DNA from: Lachnospiraceae bacterium UBA2860
Lineage (GTDB): Bacteria; Bacillota; Clostridia; Lachnospirales; Lachnospiraceae
Length of the DNA stretch: 8,367 nt
Direction: 5' to 3'
Assembly: GCA_002350625.1 (NCBI GenBank)
Contig: DEFE01000004.1
Location: 82,880 to 91,246 of the forward strand
Made by a program: the position numbers and the translations under genes. Position 1 is the first letter of the stretch. Each line of letters opens with the position of its first letter. This document shows positions 5,552-8,367 of the stretch, in pieces. Under the pieces are notes generated by a model that saw only the letters and a list, made by a program, of their open reading frames with translations, did not search any database and was not told the origin of the DNA.

Positions 5552-5583
5552 AAGCGCCTGCCGGTATGATGCGGCAGGCGCTT
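5552..5583. terminator. Bidirectional hairpin terminator between convergent genes
   Basis: AAGCGCCTGCCG (5552-5563) pairs perfectly with CGGCAGGCGCTT (5572-5583) around an 8-nt loop. On the plus strand the stem is followed by a pyrimidine-rich CTTCTC. On the minus strand it runs into TTTATCTAT, a better U-rich tail. It lies 21 bp after the dehydrogenase stop and 13 bp after the stop of the convergent GH8 gene, so it can serve both. A second small hairpin, CTTTTATC/GATAAAG (5535-5554, one bulge), overlaps its left foot by three bases. Confidence 0.85.
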
Positions 5584-5596
5584 CTTCTCGCCGTCG

Positions 5597-6730
5597 TCAA
5601 TAAATCCGGTACTGGCCTGACAGCATGAGCAGCGCGAAGAAATACAGGCAGTTGTCGTAGTACCTGCGGTCGCCGGTCCGAAGAGGCGTATCGAGGAATA
5701 GCTTCACGCACGCGAGCGCATTGCCTTCAAGCTCCCCGTCGATCGCAAGAGAGGCGGCGGCATTTGACGCCGTGATCGCCACCGGGTGCAGCGCCGTATC
5801 CTCCAGAATCTCGCCCTCGATGCTGTACACCGCGCGGGGCTGTTCCTTCACGGTCTCGCAGAAGAACTTCTGCACCTTTTCCGCAATCCCGCTTTCCCAC
5901 GCATAACCTCTCTCCCGCCCGAACCACTCGTGCTCAAGCGCGATATTCATCACCGTGCGGTAAGCGTCCGAGAAATACCAGTCGTGCCGCCCGAAGACAT
6001 CCCACTCGCCCGTGTACGGCTTTCCGTCAAAGGTCCCGTACTCGGGGCTGAGCCCCGTCACCGGATGGCAGGCTTTCTTGAGATACTCCCGGCTCGCCTC
6101 CGCCGCCGCTTTGTAGAAGGCGCGGTCCTCTTCCGCCGCCCACGCGCCGAACAGCTCGTAGAAATGCGGCAGATGATAGGAGGGATCCGAGTAATCCTTC
6201 TCCGGGATGAAACGGATCAGATGATTCACCGGGTCGAACATATTCCGTCCGCCTTCTTCCTCCTTGTGAATCATCGTGTGCAGGATCTCCCGCGCCTGCG
6301 CAGAGTAATTGAAGATTCCCTCGCCGTCACCCCAGCGGTGCGAGGCAAAAAGCAGCGCCATTGCAAAATACTCTTCGCCGTCCGGCGCCGGTCCCTGCGC
6401 GTTCGGAAGGCCCTCCGGCGTCACCGACCAGGCGAAATAGCCCTTGTGGTATCCGCTCTCCATGTACATAAATGTCTTCGAGAACTTCCACAGGCGGTCG
6501 AACTCCTCTTTCTTATCCAGCTGCACGCACATCATCATGCCGTAGGACATGCCCTCCGTGCGCGCGTCGTGATTGCCGGTGTCCTCCATGTAGCCCATAT
6601 CGTCGCCGAATTCATGATAGAAGCAGTCCGGTCCGTAGAAGATCGTCTCAAATGCCTCCGCCGTCCGCTTCTGAATCTCTTCGGCCGTGCAGCCCGCTTC
6701 AAGAAGTACATTTCTGTATGCTCTGTCCAT
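5597..6730 (-). CDS. GH8 reducing-end xylose-releasing exo-oligoxylanase (Rex-like)
   Basis: This 377-residue glycoside hydrolase family 8 protein resembles Bacillus Rex, which removes xylose from the reducing end of xylo-oligosaccharides. The family core RTEGMSYGMMMCVQLDKKEE starts at R57 and contains the predicted general acid E59. The predicted general base is D255 in FSDAYR, close in spacing to the Glu70/Asp263 pair known for Rex. Other family blocks are KGYFAWSVTPEG, APDGEEYFAMALLFASHRWG and HEWFG. There is no signal peptide or membrane segment, so it works in the cytoplasm on imported oligosaccharides, as Rex does. Length is close to the roughly 390 residues of Rex. The ATG lies 3 bp after the malQ stop. 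Its Shine-Dalgarno (GAAAGG, 6742-6737) consists of the last codons of malQ, pointing to translational coupling. Exact specificity within GH8 is inferred. Confidence 0.9.
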   Translation of the reverse strand: MDRAYRNVLLEAGCTAEEIQKRTAEAFETIFYGPDCFYHEFGDDMGYMEDTGNHDARTEGMSYGMMMCVQLDKKEEFDRLWKFSKTFMYMESGYHKGYFAWSVTPEGLPNAQGPAPDGEEYFAMALLFASHRWGDGEGIFNYSAQAREILHTMIHKEEEGGRNMFDPVNHLIRFIPEKDYSDPSYHLPHFYELFGAWAAEEDRAFYKAAAEASREYLKKACHPVTGLSPEYGTFDGKPYTGEWDVFGRHDWYFSDAYRTVMNIALEHEWFGRERGYAWESGIAEKVQKFFCETVKEQPRAVYSIEGEILEDTALHPVAITASNAAASLAIDGELEGNALACVKLFLDTPLRTGDRRYYDNCLYFFALLMLSGQYRIY

Positions 6731-6733
6731 GGC

Positions 6734-8227
6734 TCACCTTTCTCTTCCGTACAGCTTCATCTGTCTGTGAATGCGCGCGCACAGCTCCTCAGAAAGCTGC
6801 TCCTTCTTCACTCTCCACTTCCAGTTCGTTCCCTGCGTCGACGGGTGATTAATTCTCGCGCTGTTGTCGAGCCGCAGATAATCCTGCAGCGGGATGATGC
6901 TGAGATCCGCGACCGACGTGTGCGCCATGATCACCATTTTGTCGACGATCTCGTCCGGATCGCCGGTGCGGATGTCGAGATAGTCCTTTACCTGCTGCAG
7001 CTCCTCCGGAAGAATGTTGTCGATCCAGCCGCGCACCGTCTCGTTGTCATGCGTCCCCGTGTAGACGACGGAATTCCGGCCAAAGCGGAACGGCAGATAC
7101 TCCGTGGCTCCCGTCGAGTCGCGCGAATCAAAGGCAAACTCCAGCACCTTCATATTCGGGAAGCCGGTCGCGCGCACGAGCTCCCGCACGGTATCCGTCA
7201 CATACCCGAGATCCTCGGCGATGATTTCGGTCTCCCCGAGCGCGCTTTTGATCGCGTCAAAGAGCGCGATGCCGGGTCCCTTCTCCCACGTTCCGTTCTT
7301 CGCGGTATCTTCATCCGCGGGCACGGCGAAGAACTCGTCGAAGCCCCGGAAATGATCGATGCGGATCACGTCAAAGAGCTCTTTGCACTTTTTGATGCGG
7401 CGGATCCACCAGCTGAAGCCGTCAGCGGCGTGCTTCTCCCAGTCGTACAGCGGGTTGCCCCAGACCTGCCCGTCCGCCGAGAAGCCATCGGGCGGGACGC
7501 CTGCGATCATGCGGACCCGTCCGCGCTCGTCGAGCATGAACAGCTCCCGATGCGCCCAAAAATCCGCGCTGTCGTGCGACACGTAGACCGGGATGTCCCC
7601 GATGATGCGGATGCCCTGCGACGCTGCATACGCCCTGAGATCCTTCCACTCCCTGAGGAACTCGTACTGCACGAACATATAGAAACGGACGTCCCCGGCC
7701 AGCTTCTCTTCCCAGCGCCTTAAGGCGTCTTTATCAAAGCTCCGGATATCCTCCTCCCAGCTCTCGAAATCCGCGCCGCCGTGCGCGTCCTTCAGCGCCA
7801 TGAACAGCGCGTAGTCGCGCAGCCAGAAGTCATTCTCCTTAAGGAAGGCCTGATAGTCCGCCTCCTCCTCGTGCCGGCTCCTTCCGCAGGCCGCCCGCAG
7901 AAGGCGCAGCCGCTCCTTATACAGCTTTCCGTAATCAACCTGCGTCTCGTCCGTCCCCATGTCGGCCTGCCCGCACTCCTCCTCCGTGAGCAGCCCTTCG
8001 CTGATCAGCTTCTCCAGGGAGATGAAGTACGGATTTCCCGCAAAGGTAGAAAACGACTGGTACGGCGAATCGCCGTAGCCCGTCGGCCCGACCGGGAGGA
8101 TCTGCCAGTAGGAGAGCCCCGCATCCCGCAGAAAATCTATGAAGCGGTACGCCTCGTCCGAGAAGCAGCCGATCCCGTACTTCCCCGGCAGAGAAAAAAC
8201 CGGCAGCAGAATTCCGCTTGCGCGCAT
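6734..8227 (-). CDS. malQ: 4-alpha-glucanotransferase (amylomaltase)
   Basis: This 497-residue GH77 enzyme transfers alpha-1,4-glucan segments between maltodextrins, releasing glucose, in cytoplasmic maltose and glycogen metabolism. Near the N-terminus is the family block GYGDSPYQSFSTFAGNPYFI. The catalytic residues are visible: nucleophile D291 in IRIDHFRGF, general acid/base E338 in IIAEDLGY, and D394 in YTGTHDNE. These are within two positions of the Asp293/Glu340/Asp395 of Thermus amylomaltase, and length is that of the short bacterial form. The start at 8227 follows AAGGAGG (8243-8237) with a 9-nt gap. The gene is the first of a tight two-gene unit with the GH8 oligoxylanase. The C-terminus ends GRER, and its codons double as the ribosome binding site of the next gene. 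No clear promoter was found in the 53 bp upstream. Confidence 0.96.
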   Translation of the reverse strand: MRASGILLPVFSLPGKYGIGCFSDEAYRFIDFLRDAGLSYWQILPVGPTGYGDSPYQSFSTFAGNPYFISLEKLISEGLLTEEECGQADMGTDETQVDYGKLYKERLRLLRAACGRSRHEEEADYQAFLKENDFWLRDYALFMALKDAHGGADFESWEEDIRSFDKDALRRWEEKLAGDVRFYMFVQYEFLREWKDLRAYAASQGIRIIGDIPVYVSHDSADFWAHRELFMLDERGRVRMIAGVPPDGFSADGQVWGNPLYDWEKHAADGFSWWIRRIKKCKELFDVIRIDHFRGFDEFFAVPADEDTAKNGTWEKGPGIALFDAIKSALGETEIIAEDLGYVTDTVRELVRATGFPNMKVLEFAFDSRDSTGATEYLPFRFGRNSVVYTGTHDNETVRGWIDNILPEELQQVKDYLDIRTGDPDEIVDKMVIMAHTSVADLSIIPLQDYLRLDNSARINHPSTQGTNWKWRVKKEQLSEELCARIHRQMKLYGRER

Positions 8228-8236
8228 AGTATCGTT

Positions 8237-8243
8237 CCTCCTT
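8237..8243 (-). promoter_or_regulatory. Ribosome binding site of malQ
   Basis: The minus strand reads AAGGAGG, 9 nt before the ATG at 8227. The same motif and spacing precede the D-2-hydroxyacid dehydrogenase gene. Confidence 0.85.
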
Positions 8244-8280
8244 GGTATAATTCTGTTTGTTTTCGATGCCTCTAGTATCT

Positions 8281-8367
8281 CTAAGAATGCCTGTGCTGCT
8301 GTATCTCATCGAAGGTTATGCATAAGCCATACTCCACGCAGCTCCCGCCATACGTCCTCACCTCGCT
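8281..8367 (-). CDS. Possible C-terminal end of an upstream gene (partial, uncertain)
   Basis: One minus-strand frame is open from the window edge for 28 codons and ends at TAG (8283-8281), 53 bp before malQ. The residues read SEVRTYGGSCVEYGLCITFD and continue to HRHS. It looks protein-like but is too short to assign, and it uses AGG, TTA and ATA codons that are uncommon in the neighbouring genes. The opposite strand also has a short open frame from an ATG at 8319. Either, or neither, may be real. Confidence 0.25.
   Translation of the reverse strand, partial: SEVRTYGGSCVEYGLCITFDEIQQHRHS

Noticed and set aside
5786..7723. 645-codon open frame on the plus strand opposite the GH8 and malQ genes
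   Set aside because: It is antisense to two genes with clear catalytic motifs, has Arg/His/Leu-rich composition without recognisable domains, and is expected from the high GC at third codon positions.
8228..8280. Promoter for malQ in the short upstream gap
   Set aside because: TATA-like strings are present on the minus strand, but none has an acceptable -35 at 16-18 bp, so no site is called; transcription may come from further upstream.

Overview
The window looks like chromosomal DNA from a GC-rich member of the Clostridia, most likely Lachnospiraceae-like. The support is indirect: a sigma/anti-sigma pair of the type common in that group, strong AAGGAGG ribosome binding sites, an intracellular GH8 oligoxylanase, and a Clostridia-type flavoprotein with a cysteine-rich N-terminus. 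No species can be named. The high GC produces long antisense open frames, which were set aside. There are eight complete or near-complete genes in alternating strand blocks, plus a possible gene end at the right edge. No tRNA, rRNA, CRISPR array, insertion sequence or phage gene was seen.

Left block (1-1081, minus): an ECF-like sigma factor is followed, with an ATGA stop/start overlap, by a single-pass membrane protein that is probably its anti-sigma factor. The outer part of that protein ends, as far as the window shows, in an in-frame 78-bp tandem repeat that runs off the left edge.

Next block (1205-3393, plus): a multi-pass membrane protein with a C-terminal spermidine-synthase-like domain is followed 14 bp later by a small single-pass membrane protein of unknown function. 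The first gene has no visible ribosome binding site, and a -10-like box sits exactly where it would make the mRNA leaderless. The second gene overlaps the next, convergent gene by 11 bp.

Middle (3383-5530): an FMN-dependent alpha-hydroxy-acid-oxidase-family protein (minus) and an NAD(P)-dependent D-2-hydroxyacid dehydrogenase (plus) are divergent. Their predicted promoters use the same six bases as -35 element on opposite strands, and a 9-bp tandem repeat overlaps the dehydrogenase -10. The flavoprotein keeps the catalytic His/Arg/Lys but lacks several substrate-binding residues, and carries five cysteines near its N-terminus.

Right block (5597-8227, minus): 4-alpha-glucanotransferase (malQ) and a GH8 reducing-end xylose-releasing exo-oligoxylanase are only 3 bp apart, with the second gene's ribosome binding site formed by the end of malQ. 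Both lack signal peptides, so they probably process imported or stored oligosaccharides in the cytoplasm. A perfect 12-bp-stem hairpin separates this operon from the convergent dehydrogenase gene.

No wholly new system was identified. The most interesting points are the shared-(-35) divergent promoter, the atypical flavoprotein, the leaderless candidate, and the alpha-glucan/beta-xylan enzyme coupling.
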